NCBI GenBank assembly: GCA_023384675.1 | Contig: JAHDVK010000001.1 | Location: 152,404-216,403 of the forward strand | Direction: 5' to 3' | Length of the DNA stretch: 64,000 bases | Source: Bryobacteraceae bacterium | GTDB lineage: Bacteria; Acidobacteriota; Terriglobia; Bryobacterales; Bryobacteraceae | Shown here: piece by piece, positions 36,982 to 46,708 of the stretch | Position numbering within the stretch: the stretch's first letter is position 1 | Layout of the letters: every line of letters starts with the position of its first letter | The notes under the pieces: model-generated | Database searches by the model: none | What the model was told of the DNA's origin: nothing | The model's input: the letters and a program-made list of their open reading frames with translations, nothing else | Translations under genes and position numbers: made by a program

Positions 36982-38790
36982 ATGAATCGAAGTGTAGCTG
37001 CCGCGTGTGTTCTGTGCGCGGCCAGTGCGTGTCTGCCCGCCCAGACCGGCGGGGTCGCGATGGAACGGCCCGCCGCGGGCCCGGTCGAGATCCTGCGCTC
37101 ATCGGAAGTGCGCGCGGGTATGCAGGGAGTGGCCTGGACTGTTTTCGAGGGGACTGACCCCGAACCTATCCCCGTGGATATCATCGGCCTCTGGAAGAAC
37201 GCCTGGGGGCCGCGCCAGGATGTCATTCTGGCGAAACTGGGCGGCAAAGCGGCCCGCACAAACGTCGCGGGCGGCATGAGCGGCAGCCCCGTGTACGTCG
37301 ACGGCAAGCTGATTGGCGCGATCGCACTGCGCATCAGTGTGTTTTCTCCCGATGCGATTTGCGGCATCACGCCGATCGAGCACATGATCGAGATCAATGA
37401 ACTCGACGCCTCGCAGCCCTCGGCCCAGAAGACGCCTCAGTCCTTGGGCGAACGCGCGGAACTGAGGCCGCCGCCGGGCTTGCTCGAGCAGGCGGGCGCG
37501 TTGATCCCCATCGAAACGCCGCTCGCATTTTCCGGCTTTCATGAGAGCACTTTGCGCGAGTTCCGGCCCATTTTCGACCAGATGGGCATTCGCGCGGTGC
37601 AGGGCGGCGCGGCCGGCAGCCTGCGGTCGTCCACACCCGCTCCCGGCTGGCAGAATTCGCTGCGGCCCGGAGACGCCATCGCGGGCGTGCTGCTCTCGGG
37701 CGACTTGAACATTACCGGCCTCGGCACCGTGACCTATAACGACGGCAAGCGGGTGCTCGGCTTCGGCCACAGCTTCTTCAACCTCGGTCCCGTGAATATG
37801 CCGATGAGCAAGGGCGAAGTGCTGATGGTGCTCAGCTCGCAATTCCAGCCGAACAAGTTCGCCAACGCCACCGAGGTAGTGGGCGCGCTGCGCCAGGACC
37901 GCCATTCCGGCATCATGGGCCTGCTCGGCGAAACCGCGGAGACGATTCCCGTCACGGTCGAAGTGCGGACGCCCGGCCAATCGAAGCAGTTTAACTTCAA
38001 TGCCTTCCAGCACCCGCGCTGGACGCCTTTCCTGATGCTGCTTTCGGTGTTCAACACCCTCCAGGACATCAACGAATCGGCGGCCGACGAGGCCACGTTC
38101 ACGCTCAATGGCGAAGTCGAAATCGAAGGCATGGAACCGCTCAAAGTGCGCAATCGCATCGCGTCCGGCGCGGGCCCCATGCCGCCGCCGATGCAGATGG
38201 CCGCCTGGTGGGCCGACCGCTTCAACCGCCTGTTCCAGAACCCCGCGCTGCCGCCGCAAGTAAAGCGCGTCAGGGCCGTGATCGAAATGGTCCCCGAGCG
38301 CCGCACCGCCGCCATCGAAAGCGCGTGGCTCGACACGAACGAGGTGCTCCCGGGCGGCGAACTTACGGGCAAGATCTACCTGCGCCCCTGGCGCGTTGGC
38401 CGCGTGGTGCGCGACTTCCGCATCCAGATCCCCGCGGGCATGCCGCGCGGCGAGCACCGGCTGCTGGTGAGCGACGGCGCCACGCTGAACCGCCCGCAGA
38501 TGATGGCTGTGATGACAAACCGTTTCCTCGACCTGCGCCAGGTGATCTCGGTGATGAATCAGGAACGCGGCAATGACCAGGTGTACGTCTCCGTGGTGGA
38601 ATCGCGCCCGACGGTTTATGCCGACGATCAGGAGCTACCCGGCGTCCCGCCTTCGGTGCTGAACGTGATGCAGACCGGCCGCAGCGGCAGGCCCATCACG
38701 TCGATCATGGAGACCGCCCGTCCGCAGATCGTTCTGGCCGCGGACGAGATCGTCACCGGCAGCACCGTGATCCGCTTCCGCGTCAAGTGA
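36982..38790 (+). CDS. SpoIVB/S55-type peptidase-domain exported protein
   Basis: 602 aa with a signal peptide (residues 1-20, C-L-P-A-Q end). The S55 domain signature G-G-M-S-G-S-P-V-Y-V lies at 97-106 with the candidate nucleophile Ser102; G-F-G-H-S-F near 255 may provide the His. The rest is strand-rich, with no second known domain. In Bacillus, S55 SpoIVB is a sporulation signalling protease; here, with no sporulation genes, it is more likely an envelope protease. The beta-propeller gene follows 28 bases later, probably cotranscribed. Confidence 0.82.
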   Translation: MNRSVAAACVLCAASACLPAQTGGVAMERPAAGPVEILRSSEVRAGMQGVAWTVFEGTDPEPIPVDIIGLWKNAWGPRQDVILAKLGGKAARTNVAGGMSGSPVYVDGKLIGAIALRISVFSPDAICGITPIEHMIEINELDASQPSAQKTPQSLGERAELRPPPGLLEQAGALIPIETPLAFSGFHESTLREFRPIFDQMGIRAVQGGAAGSLRSSTPAPGWQNSLRPGDAIAGVLLSGDLNITGLGTVTYNDGKRVLGFGHSFFNLGPVNMPMSKGEVLMVLSSQFQPNKFANATEVVGALRQDRHSGIMGLLGETAETIPVTVEVRTPGQSKQFNFNAFQHPRWTPFLMLLSVFNTLQDINESAADEATFTLNGEVEIEGMEPLKVRNRIASGAGPMPPPMQMAAWWADRFNRLFQNPALPPQVKRVRAVIEMVPERRTAAIESAWLDTNEVLPGGELTGKIYLRPWRVGRVVRDFRIQIPAGMPRGEHRLLVSDGATLNRPQMMAVMTNRFLDLRQVISVMNQERGNDQVYVSVVESRPTVYADDQELPGVPPSVLNVMQTGRSGRPITSIMETARPQIVLAADEIVTGSTVIRFRVK

Positions 38791-38818
38791 GTTTACTTTG
38801 CGAAAGACACAAACCGGT

Positions 38819-41053
38819 ATGAGCCAATCGATTCGCCGCGCAGGCCGCGGCGCGGCGTTCGCCCTGGCGGCGGCGTGCGCGCTTTGGGCCGTGGAAACGA
38901 AACTCTGGACGCAAAGCGAAGCCTCGGAATTCGAGAAGGGCACGCTCGAGGGGATCGCGCTCTCGAGCGCCGGGCGGTTGACGCTCGCGCCCGTGTTCCG
39001 TGAGCTTCACGACCCCGCGCTGCCGCAGCTCTGGTCCGCCGCCGCCGATTCGAAGGGCACGCTCTATGCCGGCGGCGCTGAGGGGCAAGTGCTGATTCTC
39101 GCCCCCGGTGGTCAGGCGAAAGTGCTCGCCACGCTGGATGGCGGATCCGTCCACGCGCTGGCACTGAATGCGAAGGATGAGCTCTTCGCCGCGGTGATGC
39201 CCGGCGCAAAGATCTACCGCATTGCCGCCGGCGGCACGGCAACGCTGTTTGCCGAACCCAAAGCGCACTATTTGTGGGCCATGGTCTTTGACCGGACGGG
39301 CGATCTCTACGCGGCCGTGGGCGATCCGGGCCAGATCCTGCGAATCAATCCCCAGGGACAGGTGTCGGTGCTCTTCGAAGCCGAGGAGGCGCATGTCCGC
39401 TCACTCGCCCTGCTGCCCGATGGCAATCTGGTGGCCGGGACCGAACCCGGCGGCGTGGTGCTGCGCGTCACGCCGAAAGGCGAGGGGTTCGTATTGCACC
39501 AGACGGGCAAGCGTGAGGTCACCGCCGTCACGGCCGCACCCGACGGGACGATCTATGCCGCCGCCGCAGGCGCGCGCGGCCCGGCTGCACCCCCGATTCC
39601 CACGCCGGCGGCGCCTGTCCCGCAGCCTGCACAACCCGGACAGCAACAGCCCCAGGGCCAGCCCTCACCGCAGCCGCAACCGGTCCCGATTGCCGGACAG
39701 CCGGTCTCGCTCTCCGCGCCCCCCACCGTGAGCCGCATGGCCGCGGGCATGCCGGGCGGCAGCGAGATCTGGAAGATCGGGCCCGATGGGGAACCGGTGC
39801 AAATCTGGTCGCATCCGCGCGCGCTGGTCTACACGTTGGCGCTGGACTCCGCGCAAAGACCCGTGGCGGGTACCGGCAACGAAGGCCAGATCTATCGGAT
39901 CGACAGCGCCACGGAAGACACCCGTCTGGTCACCGCGGAGCCGATGCAAGTTACTGCGCTGGTCGGAGGCCCCCGCGGCGCCCTGTATGCCGCTACCGCG
40001 AATCCCGCGAAGCTCTTTCAACTCGGCCCGGAACTGGAAAAGGAAGGCACGATCGAAAGCGAACTGCTTGACGCCGGTTCGTTCACCTACTGGGGCCGCC
40101 TGCGCTGGGAAGGCGATCCGCGCGGCGGCGTGATTCGCGTTGAATCCCGCAGCGGCAACCTCGACCGCGCACAGAAGAATTGGAGCCCCTGGTCGGAGAT
40201 CGATGCCGCCAAGGGCGGACGGATCCAGGCTCCGCCCGCGCGTTTTCTCGGCTGGCGCGCCACGTTGCGGGCTGCCGCCAGTGGCGGTTCGCCCGAATTG
40301 CGGCTTGTCGAGGCCGCGTATCAGGCCAAAAACGTTGCGCCCGTGATTGAGCGCATCGAGGTCGCCCCGGCCAATTACCGCTTTCCCGCACCATCTTCGG
40401 CCGCCTCCGGCGCCAGTACGCTTTCGCTCGGTCCCATCGGCCAGCCGCGCCGAGCCGCGCCGCCGAAGCCGAATGTCGAACCCGCCGGGCCGGTCACATT
40501 GACCTACGAGAAAGGTGCGGTGAGCGCCCGCTGGAAGGCCTCCGACGCCAACGGCGACACCCTGCGCTACAAAGTGGAATTGCGCGGCGGCGGCGAGCGC
40601 GAATGGAAGCTACTGCGCGACGACTTGCGCGAGAACCGCCTCACCTTCGATGGCGCCCGTTTTCCCGATGGCCGCTACCGCCTGCGCGTCACCGCCAGCG
40701 ACCAGGTGGACAATTACCCCGGAGCGGCGCTCTCCGCCACGGCCGAATCCGAGGAGTTCTTGATCGACAACACCGCGCCGCGCATCTCCGGTCTCACCGC
40801 GCGCACGGAAAACAAGCGAGTCGTGTTGCGTTTCAAAGCCACCGACAACCTCAGCCCGCTGATGTCCGCCGAGTATTCGGTGAACGGCGGCGAATGGCAA
40901 TACGCGCAGCCCACCACGCGCATCACCGATTCGCTCGAACACGACTATGAAGCCACATTTGAAGCGAACGCCGGCGCGGAAACCGTCATCGCCGTGCGCG
41001 TGAGCGACGAGAACGACAACACCACCGTCGAGCGCACCATTCTGCAGCCCTGA
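38819..41053 (+). CDS. Exported beta-propeller protein with C-terminal Ig-like region
   Basis: 744 aa from ATG 38819 (TTG 38798 also in frame). Signal peptide ends A-L-W-A. Residues 40-240 and 305-420 contain repeated G-X-L-Y-A/V-A and G-Q-I-L/Y-R-I blades of NHL/SMP-30-like propellers, interrupted by a Pro/Gln-rich insert (about 255-300). Residues 440-520 resemble a discoidin-like beta sandwich, and the end (560-740) has Ig/fibronectin-like patterns (D-N-T-A-P-R-I-S-G-L). No catalytic motif is evident; likely a periplasmic or surface binding protein. Paired with the S55-type gene. Confidence 0.7.
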   Translation: MSQSIRRAGRGAAFALAAACALWAVETKLWTQSEASEFEKGTLEGIALSSAGRLTLAPVFRELHDPALPQLWSAAADSKGTLYAGGAEGQVLILAPGGQAKVLATLDGGSVHALALNAKDELFAAVMPGAKIYRIAAGGTATLFAEPKAHYLWAMVFDRTGDLYAAVGDPGQILRINPQGQVSVLFEAEEAHVRSLALLPDGNLVAGTEPGGVVLRVTPKGEGFVLHQTGKREVTAVTAAPDGTIYAAAAGARGPAAPPIPTPAAPVPQPAQPGQQQPQGQPSPQPQPVPIAGQPVSLSAPPTVSRMAAGMPGGSEIWKIGPDGEPVQIWSHPRALVYTLALDSAQRPVAGTGNEGQIYRIDSATEDTRLVTAEPMQVTALVGGPRGALYAATANPAKLFQLGPELEKEGTIESELLDAGSFTYWGRLRWEGDPRGGVIRVESRSGNLDRAQKNWSPWSEIDAAKGGRIQAPPARFLGWRATLRAAASGGSPELRLVEAAYQAKNVAPVIERIEVAPANYRFPAPSSAASGASTLSLGPIGQPRRAAPPKPNVEPAGPVTLTYEKGAVSARWKASDANGDTLRYKVELRGGGEREWKLLRDDLRENRLTFDGARFPDGRYRLRVTASDQVDNYPGAALSATAESEEFLIDNTAPRISGLTARTENKRVVLRFKATDNLSPLMSAEYSVNGGEWQYAQPTTRITDSLEHDYEATFEANAGAETVIAVRVSDENDNTTVERTILQP

Positions 41054-41115
41054 CGCCGGCCTGAAGCCGCATTCCGCCTTCGGCTACACTGCAATTTGAC
41101 CGGAGGAGATCCGTC

Positions 41116-41967
41116 ATGAAGATCCGAAAAGCGGTGATTACCGCCGCCGCGAAGTCCCAGCGCCGGCTCCCCTTGCAGAACCTGATCGACCGCGACGGAC
41201 AGGAGCGCAGCGTGCTCGCGATCCTGATCGAGGAGGCGGTGAAGGCCCAGATCGAGGAGATCGGCGTCGTGGTCTGGCCGGGCGACGAAGCCGCCTACGA
41301 ACAGGTGATCCCCGAACACGCCGCCCGCGTCCGTTTCATCCCCCAACCGGCGCCGCGCGGCTACGGCCACGCCGTCTGGTGCGCGCGGGAGTTTACTGCC
41401 GGGGACCCCTTCCTGCACCTGGTCAGCGACCATCTCTACGTCGGCGCGGCCGCGGGCGCTTGCGCCAGCCGCGTCGTGGAAGTGGCCGAAGCCGAGCGCT
41501 GCGCCGTCTCCGCCGTCCAGGCGACCCACGAAAGCCTGCTTACCGTCTACGGCGTGGTGGGCGCGCAGCGCGCCGGCGCCGCCGGCGACCGCTACCGGAT
41601 CGAAACCGTCGTCGAAAAACCCACCCCCACCGAGGCCGAACAGCGCCTGGTGGTGCCCGGCATGCGCGCTGGCTATTACCTCTGCTTCTTCGGCATTCAC
41701 GTCCTGACTCCCGCCATCATGGACATCCTCGATGAGACGGTGGCCACGAGCACGACCCGCGTCACGCTTTCGCAGGCGCTCGCCCAAGTCGCAGCCAAGG
41801 AGCGCTGCCTGGCTCTCGAGATGAACGCCCGCCGTTATGATGTCGGCGCGCGCTACGGTCTGCTCACCGCCCAGCTCGCGCTTGCCCTCAGCGGCCGCGA
41901 TCGCGACGAGGTGCTTACCATGCTCGTCCGCCTCCTCGCTGTGCAGGAGCACGTCGACCGTGTCTGA
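41116..41967 (+). CDS. GalU-like UTP-glucose-1-phosphate uridylyltransferase homologue
   Basis: 283 aa. Overall layout matches GalU (V-S-D-H near 97, V-E-K-P near 167, the [18 protein letters not shown] tail near 240-257). The N-terminal nucleotide loop, normally G-L-G-T-R with P-K-E-M after it, instead reads [12 protein letters not shown], lacking the glycines and the Lys. The basic Arg and the metal Asp remain. It may use a different substrate or work only with its partner, whose GTG start overlaps its stop by 8 bases. Shine-Dalgarno GGAGGAG is 9 bases upstream. Confidence 0.78.
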   Translation: MKIRKAVITAAAKSQRRLPLQNLIDRDGQERSVLAILIEEAVKAQIEEIGVVVWPGDEAAYEQVIPEHAARVRFIPQPAPRGYGHAVWCAREFTAGDPFLHLVSDHLYVGAAAGACASRVVEVAEAERCAVSAVQATHESLLTVYGVVGAQRAGAAGDRYRIETVVEKPTPTEAEQRLVVPGMRAGYYLCFFGIHVLTPAIMDILDETVATSTTRVTLSQALAQVAAKERCLALEMNARRYDVGARYGLLTAQLALALSGRDRDEVLTMLVRLLAVQEHVDRV

Positions 41968-44900
41968 ACTCGCGCGAATCATTACGGCGGCGGATCCCGC
42001 CGCGCGCGACCGCGCGCTCGATTCCTACTGCCGTTCCGCGAGCACGGCCGCCCTGCTGGACGAATGCGCCGCCTTGGAGGAACTGCGCCACGCCAGCCCC
42101 AACCTCTACGAGCGCGTTCGCGCCCTGTTCTTCCTCGCCGCCATCCACCGCTTTCACCTGCCGGACCGGCCCGAGGCTGCGGGCAATGCCCTGCTGCCTT
42201 TCACTGGCTACCAGCACCTGCTCGGCCGCCGCTACGAGGAGGCCATCCGCGCATTCCTCGCCGTGCAGCGCCGCGAAGGCCCCAGCGCGCCGGTAAGTTC
42301 CGCCCTCGCCGCCGCCTACCGCGGCCTCGCTTTCCAGACGCTTGCCGACCAGGTCCGCCGCAGCGTACGCGCCGTGCGCGGCAATCAGTGGATGTTCCGC
42401 ACCGGCCATCCGGGGGACTACGCGCTGCGCCTGCGGCCCGAACTGCTGAGCCGCGGCGATACGGCGCTCTTCCCGGTGCTGCGCGAAACCACGCCCGTCC
42501 GCATGGACCTCTCCCACAGCGGCTGGAGCGACATCTTCTTCCTCGGCATGGATTACCCCGAGGGCGCGCGTGTCCTGAACATCTCCATCGACCTTTCCCT
42601 CCACGGTCAGGCTGAACCCGCGCCGCCCGTCGAAGCGTGGCTGCGTGTGATCGACCAGCCGGTCCTGCGTCTGGCCAGCGTAGACCTTCGCGCCGAAGCG
42701 GAAATCACCTCGCTCGCCGAGGTCTTCGACTTCGCCCGCGACTACCTGGGATTGCTGAAATCGGCCGTGATCGCTTCGGGCCTCATCCCGCCCGGCCTTG
42801 AGGGTTCCGGACAGTCGCTTGCCGATCTGCTCGCGCGGCTCACAGGGTCGCCGGGCCTGGGCATCGAGATTGTCAGCAAGGTGAACGACATCCCCAAGGG
42901 ATCGCGGCTGGCGGTCAGCACCAACCTGCTGGCCTGTCTGATCAGCGCCTGTATGCGCGCCACCAGCCAGATTCCGGCCCTCACCGGCCCTCTGGAGGAA
43001 GCCGCCCGCCGCCTGGTGGCCGCCCGCGCCATCCTCGGGGAATGGCTCGGCGGCAGCGGCGGCGGCTGGCAGGATTCGGGCGGCGTCTGGCCCGGCATCA
43101 AACTGATCGAAGGCGAGCCCGCCGCCGAAGGCGACGTCGAGTTCGGCGTCAGCCGCGGCCGCCTTCTGCCGCGCCACCGGCTGTTCGGTCCGGACGTAGT
43201 GAAGCCCGAGACGCGTGAACTCCTGCAGAACAGTCTCGTGCTCGTGCATGGCGGCATGGCCCAGGATGTCGGCCCCATCCTCGAAATGGTCACCGAACGG
43301 TACCTGCTGCGCTCCGCTCAGGAGTGGCTTGGCCGCCAGGAGGCCATCTCGCTGCTCGATCAAATCGTCGCCCAGCTCCGGCAGGGCGATGTCCGCGCGC
43401 TCGGCTCGCTCACCCAGCGCAACTACGACGGCCCCATCCAGACCATCATTCCCTGGGCGGGCAACCACTACACCGCTGCGCTCATCGAGCAGGTCCGCGC
43501 CGAATTCGGCTCCGCCTTCTGGGGCTTCTGGATGCTCGGCGGCATGGCTGGCGGCGGCATGGGCTTCCTGTTTGACCCGAAGGTGCAGCCGCGCGCCAAA
43601 CAGCGCCTCGCCGAAATCATGAGCGCCACGCGCCGCCGTCTCGAAGGTGGCGTGCCCTTCGCCATGGAACCCGTGGTTTACGACTTCCGCATCAACGAAC
43701 ACGGCTCCACCGCGGAACTCCGCGAAGGCGCGCGCGCGCTCATGCCGCCGTCCTATTACACCCTGCGCGTGCCCGCGCTCCTCCGCCAGGAGCAGCGCTC
43801 CCTCACCCGCTCCCAGCGCGCCGAACTCGAACGCTTCGGCGACGCCTGCCGCCACGAGCCCGCCCTTCGCGGCATGACCGCCGATCTGATCGACCACCTC
43901 CTGCCCCAATCCCAGGACGACCCCGGCAGCGCGCCGCGCAGGCTCCGCGCCCTGCTCGACGACCTCGGCTTCGACGCCGCCCACCACGAGAAGATCCGCG
44001 CCGAACTTCGCGCCGGCCGCATCGGGCTCTCTCAGAACCGCCTGCCTGTTTCCAGCCGCATCGAGGACGTCGGCCCCGATGAAATCCACGACGCCCGCCA
44101 GCCGCTCCCCGATCGTCTTCGCCGCCTTGGCGAACAGGCCCTGGCCGACGGCGCGCTCGCCATTGTGTCCCTCGCCGGCGGCGCGGGCAGCCGCTGGACT
44201 CACGGCGCCGGCGTCGTCAAGGCCCTCAACCCCTTCGCGCGCCTCGCCGGCCGCCACCGCACCTTCGTCGAAGTCCACCTCGCCAAAAGCCGCCGTGCCG
44301 CCCGCCTCTTCGGGTCAGCCCCGCCCCACATCTTCACCACCAGCTACCTGACCCACGCGCCCATGGCTGCGCATCTCGAACGCGAAGCCAACTATGGCTA
44401 CGAAGGCCCGCTGCACCTGTCGCCCGGCCGCAGCGTCGGGCTGCGCTTGATCCCGATGGCGCGCGACCTCCGCTTCGCCTGGGAGGAGATGCCCCAGCAG
44501 CAGTTGGACGTGCAGAAGCAAAAGGTGATCGAGAGCGCCCGTGCCAGCCTAATTCAGTGGGCCCTCGGCGCGGGCGAGGGCAGCGATTACACCGACAATC
44601 TCCCACTGCAGTGCCTCCATCCCGTCGGCCATTGGTACGAATTCCCCAACCTGCTCCGCAACGGCGTGCTTCGCGATCTGCTCGCGGAACGCCCCGGGGT
44701 GCGCCACCTTCTCCTGCATAACATCGACACCCTCGGCGCCGAAATCGATCCGGCTCTGTTCGGCCTTCATCTCGAGAGCGAAGCCGCGCTCACCGTGGAA
44801 GTGATCGGCCGCTGGCTCGATGACCGCGGTGGCGGCCTCGCGCGCATCGACGGCCGCATCCGCCTCATCGAGGGTCTCGCCCTGCCTTCCGAAGAGATCG

Positions 44901-45286
44901 AGTTCGACCTGAGCTGGTACAACACCGGCACCATGTGGATCGGCATCGACCGCACACTCGCCTTGTTCGGCCTCACCCGCGCCGATCTCGGCGATGAAGC
45001 CAAAGTCGCCGCGGGCGTGCGCGCCCTGGCCGCCCGGATGCCCACCTACATCACGTTGAAGGACGTAAAGAAGCGCTGGGGCCGCGGCCAGGAGGACATC
45101 TTCCCCGTCACCCAGTTCGAGAAGCTCTGGGGCGACATGAGCGCACTGGCCGAAGCCCCGTGCGCCTATGCCGCCGTCCCGCGCCGACGCGGCCAGCAGT
45201 TGAAGGAAGTAGCACAGCTCGATTCCTGGTGGCGCGACGGCTCGGCCGCCTGGCTCGAATCCGTCTGTGAATTCTTTCAGCCTTGA
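41960..45286 (+). CDS. GHMP sugar-kinase/UDPGP-type pyrophosphorylase fusion
   Basis: 1108 aa. Residues 1-170 are helical and unassigned. A GHMP kinase follows: substrate loop D-L-S-H-S-G-W-S-D (183-191), ATP loop [11 protein letters not shown] (311-321), G-G-W-Q-D (368-372) as in fucokinase/heptose kinases, and motif 3 G-M-A-G-G-G-M-G (528-535). A second half resembles UDP-sugar pyrophosphorylases: L-A-G-G-A-G-S-R-W (738-746), H-N-I-D-T-L-G (920-926) and N-T-G-T-M-W (988-993). A single protein could thus phosphorylate a sugar at C1 and make the NDP-sugar. The order kinase-then-pyrophosphorylase is the reverse of Bacteroides and plant FKP proteins. GTG start set by overlap with the GalU-like gene. 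Substrate unknown. Confidence 0.8.
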   Translation: MSELARIITAADPAARDRALDSYCRSASTAALLDECAALEELRHASPNLYERVRALFFLAAIHRFHLPDRPEAAGNALLPFTGYQHLLGRRYEEAIRAFLAVQRREGPSAPVSSALAAAYRGLAFQTLADQVRRSVRAVRGNQWMFRTGHPGDYALRLRPELLSRGDTALFPVLRETTPVRMDLSHSGWSDIFFLGMDYPEGARVLNISIDLSLHGQAEPAPPVEAWLRVIDQPVLRLASVDLRAEAEITSLAEVFDFARDYLGLLKSAVIASGLIPPGLEGSGQSLADLLARLTGSPGLGIEIVSKVNDIPKGSRLAVSTNLLACLISACMRATSQIPALTGPLEEAARRLVAARAILGEWLGGSGGGWQDSGGVWPGIKLIEGEPAAEGDVEFGVSRGRLLPRHRLFGPDVVKPETRELLQNSLVLVHGGMAQDVGPILEMVTERYLLRSAQEWLGRQEAISLLDQIVAQLRQGDVRALGSLTQRNYDGPIQTIIPWAGNHYTAALIEQVRAEFGSAFWGFWMLGGMAGGGMGFLFDPKVQPRAKQRLAEIMSATRRRLEGGVPFAMEPVVYDFRINEHGSTAELREGARALMPPSYYTLRVPALLRQEQRSLTRSQRAELERFGDACRHEPALRGMTADLIDHLLPQSQDDPGSAPRRLRALLDDLGFDAAHHEKIRAELRAGRIGLSQNRLPVSSRIEDVGPDEIHDARQPLPDRLRRLGEQALADGALAIVSLAGGAGSRWTHGAGVVKALNPFARLAGRHRTFVEVHLAKSRRAARLFGSAPPHIFTTSYLTHAPMAAHLEREANYGYEGPLHLSPGRSVGLRLIPMARDLRFAWEEMPQQQLDVQKQKVIESARASLIQWALGAGEGSDYTDNLPLQCLHPVGHWYEFPNLLRNGVLRDLLAERPGVRHLLLHNIDTLGAEIDPALFGLHLESEAALTVEVIGRWLDDRGGGLARIDGRIRLIEGLALPSEEIEFDLSWYNTGTMWIGIDRTLALFGLTRADLGDEAKVAAGVRALAARMPTYITLKDVKKRWGRGQEDIFPVTQFEKLWGDMSALAEAPCAYAAVPRRRGQQLKEVAQLDSWWRDGSAAWLESVCEFFQP

Positions 45287-45507
45287 GGCTGCCCGGGCGA
45301 ATCTGGCGCCTCACTCGCTCGAGACTGAGCGATAAGCGAGGACTGACCGATACACTCTCGTGTCCCAAGTGACCATGACCATCGCGGAAATGGCCGCAGA
45401 TCGGAGGAATTGTGCGGACTGAAAACTCAATGGAGTGACACCTTGCAGAAAAGCTGAAATCACCCGTAAACATAGGGCTGGGAGACAATTCCTATGTTAA
45501 ACTCGCG
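45287..45507. promoter_or_regulatory. Leader region of the radical SAM gene
   Basis: 221 bases without a long gene. AACATAGG (45469-45476) and CCTATGTT (45491-45498) form an 8-bp inverted pair enclosing a GGGAG. An ATG at 45494 opens a six-codon frame (MLNSRW) whose TGA (45512-45514) overlaps the GTG 45511 of the radical SAM gene, a possible coupling peptide. Near 45315-45340 CTCGCT/AGCGAG repeats could form the end hairpin of the preceding gene. All roles are inferred. Confidence 0.3.
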
Positions 45508-46668
45508 GTGGTGAGGGACCACGAACGAAAGCGAGGGCTGCTGCGCAGTCCCAAACTGTTGTTCGATGTGCTGGCCCGGGGCCGCTACGAGTTTGTCTAC
45601 GACCGCATGCCGGTGACGATGACGAGCATGGGCGCGGCCAAGCGGTGGAACCTGCTGCTCGCCGGAACCCACCTTCTGCACCGGCAACTGCGGCCGCTCA
45701 ACATGCCGCTGCACATTCAGTTTGAGTTCACCAGCTACTGTAATCTGCGCTGCCCGGTGTGCCCGACCGGGACCAAGGACCTCGAACGAGCCTCGATGCC
45801 CATGCCGGTGGAGTTGTTCGAGCAGGCATGGGAGGAAACCGCCCCCTATTTGCTCACCGCGTCGCTGTGGGGCTGGGGCGAGCCGCTGATGCATCCGAAG
45901 CTCGGCGACATGCTGAAAATCGCGCAGCGGCACAACGTGGCCACGCTTCTTTCCACCAACGGCATGCCGCTCAGGCACGAGGCCGTTCGCGATGCGCTGA
46001 TCGAGCACCCGCCCACCACGCTCATCGTGGCCATCGACGGGCTGACCGATGAAACGAACTCGAAGTATCGCGTCGGCGCAAAGCTCGAACCGATCCTCGA
46101 GGGAATGCACAAGCTGGCGGAGTTGAAGCGAAGGCGGAAGGCGCGCTTTCCCGTGCTGCAATTGCGCTATATCGTGATGCGCCACAACGAGCATGAAGTG
46201 GACCAGATCGAAGATTTCGCGCGGCGGCATGAGTTCGAGTTGCTGACGTTGCGCTCCATCTCCCTGTTCGACAGCACGAACGCGGAGACCGTCCAAAGCG
46301 GATTCGTGCCCGTGAATGAACTGCTGCAACCCTACCAATACAAGGAAGGGAAACGCCTGAAGAGGCCGGGCTTCATTTGCACGATGCCCTTCTGGTTTCC
46401 GTCTGTGCAGGCCGACGGCGGCGTGGTGTCGTGCGAGCAGGATCACAGCGGCAAGCAATTGTTCGGCAAACTGGACGGCCGCACCGGCTTCCGGGAGATC
46501 TGGTTCAGCGAACAGGCTGCGCGGGTGAGAAAACTCGTCCGGGACGAACACGAAAAGCTGAGTTTCTGTCTGAACTGCCCGTATGCGGACCGCCCGACTT
46601 CCGATTGCAGCCTCGAGTCGAAGGCGCTGGTTCCGGACCCGGCCTATACGCGTCTCGTGGTGAGCTGA
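45508..46668 (+). CDS. Radical SAM protein with SPASM-like C-terminus
   Basis: 386 aa. Radical SAM cluster motif C-N-L-R-C-P-V-C (CX3CX2C) is near 80, followed by G-W-G-E-P-L near 127 and the S-T-N-G-M loop near 150. C-terminal cysteines (C near 290, 311, and the C-L-N-C-P-Y-A ... D-C-S cluster near 352-370) suggest auxiliary Fe-S clusters as in SPASM/twitch enzymes. The substrate is unknown; genes downstream are a Gfo/Idh dehydrogenase and a GT2, so a glycan or peptide modification is plausible. GTG 45508 or 45511 starts. Confidence 0.85.
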   Translation: MVRDHERKRGLLRSPKLLFDVLARGRYEFVYDRMPVTMTSMGAAKRWNLLLAGTHLLHRQLRPLNMPLHIQFEFTSYCNLRCPVCPTGTKDLERASMPMPVELFEQAWEETAPYLLTASLWGWGEPLMHPKLGDMLKIAQRHNVATLLSTNGMPLRHEAVRDALIEHPPTTLIVAIDGLTDETNSKYRVGAKLEPILEGMHKLAELKRRRKARFPVLQLRYIVMRHNEHEVDQIEDFARRHEFELLTLRSISLFDSTNAETVQSGFVPVNELLQPYQYKEGKRLKRPGFICTMPFWFPSVQADGGVVSCEQDHSGKQLFGKLDGRTGFREIWFSEQAARVRKLVRDEHEKLSFCLNCPYADRPTSDCSLESKALVPDPAYTRLVVS

Positions 46669-46708
46669 TTCCCATGCATAGCGGAAGAAAGCGCAGGACC
46701 TGAGGATC

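Noticed and set aside
41915-44278. A 787-residue frame antisense to the kinase-pyrophosphorylase fusion
   Set aside because: No domain or start signals; composition is that of an antisense shadow.
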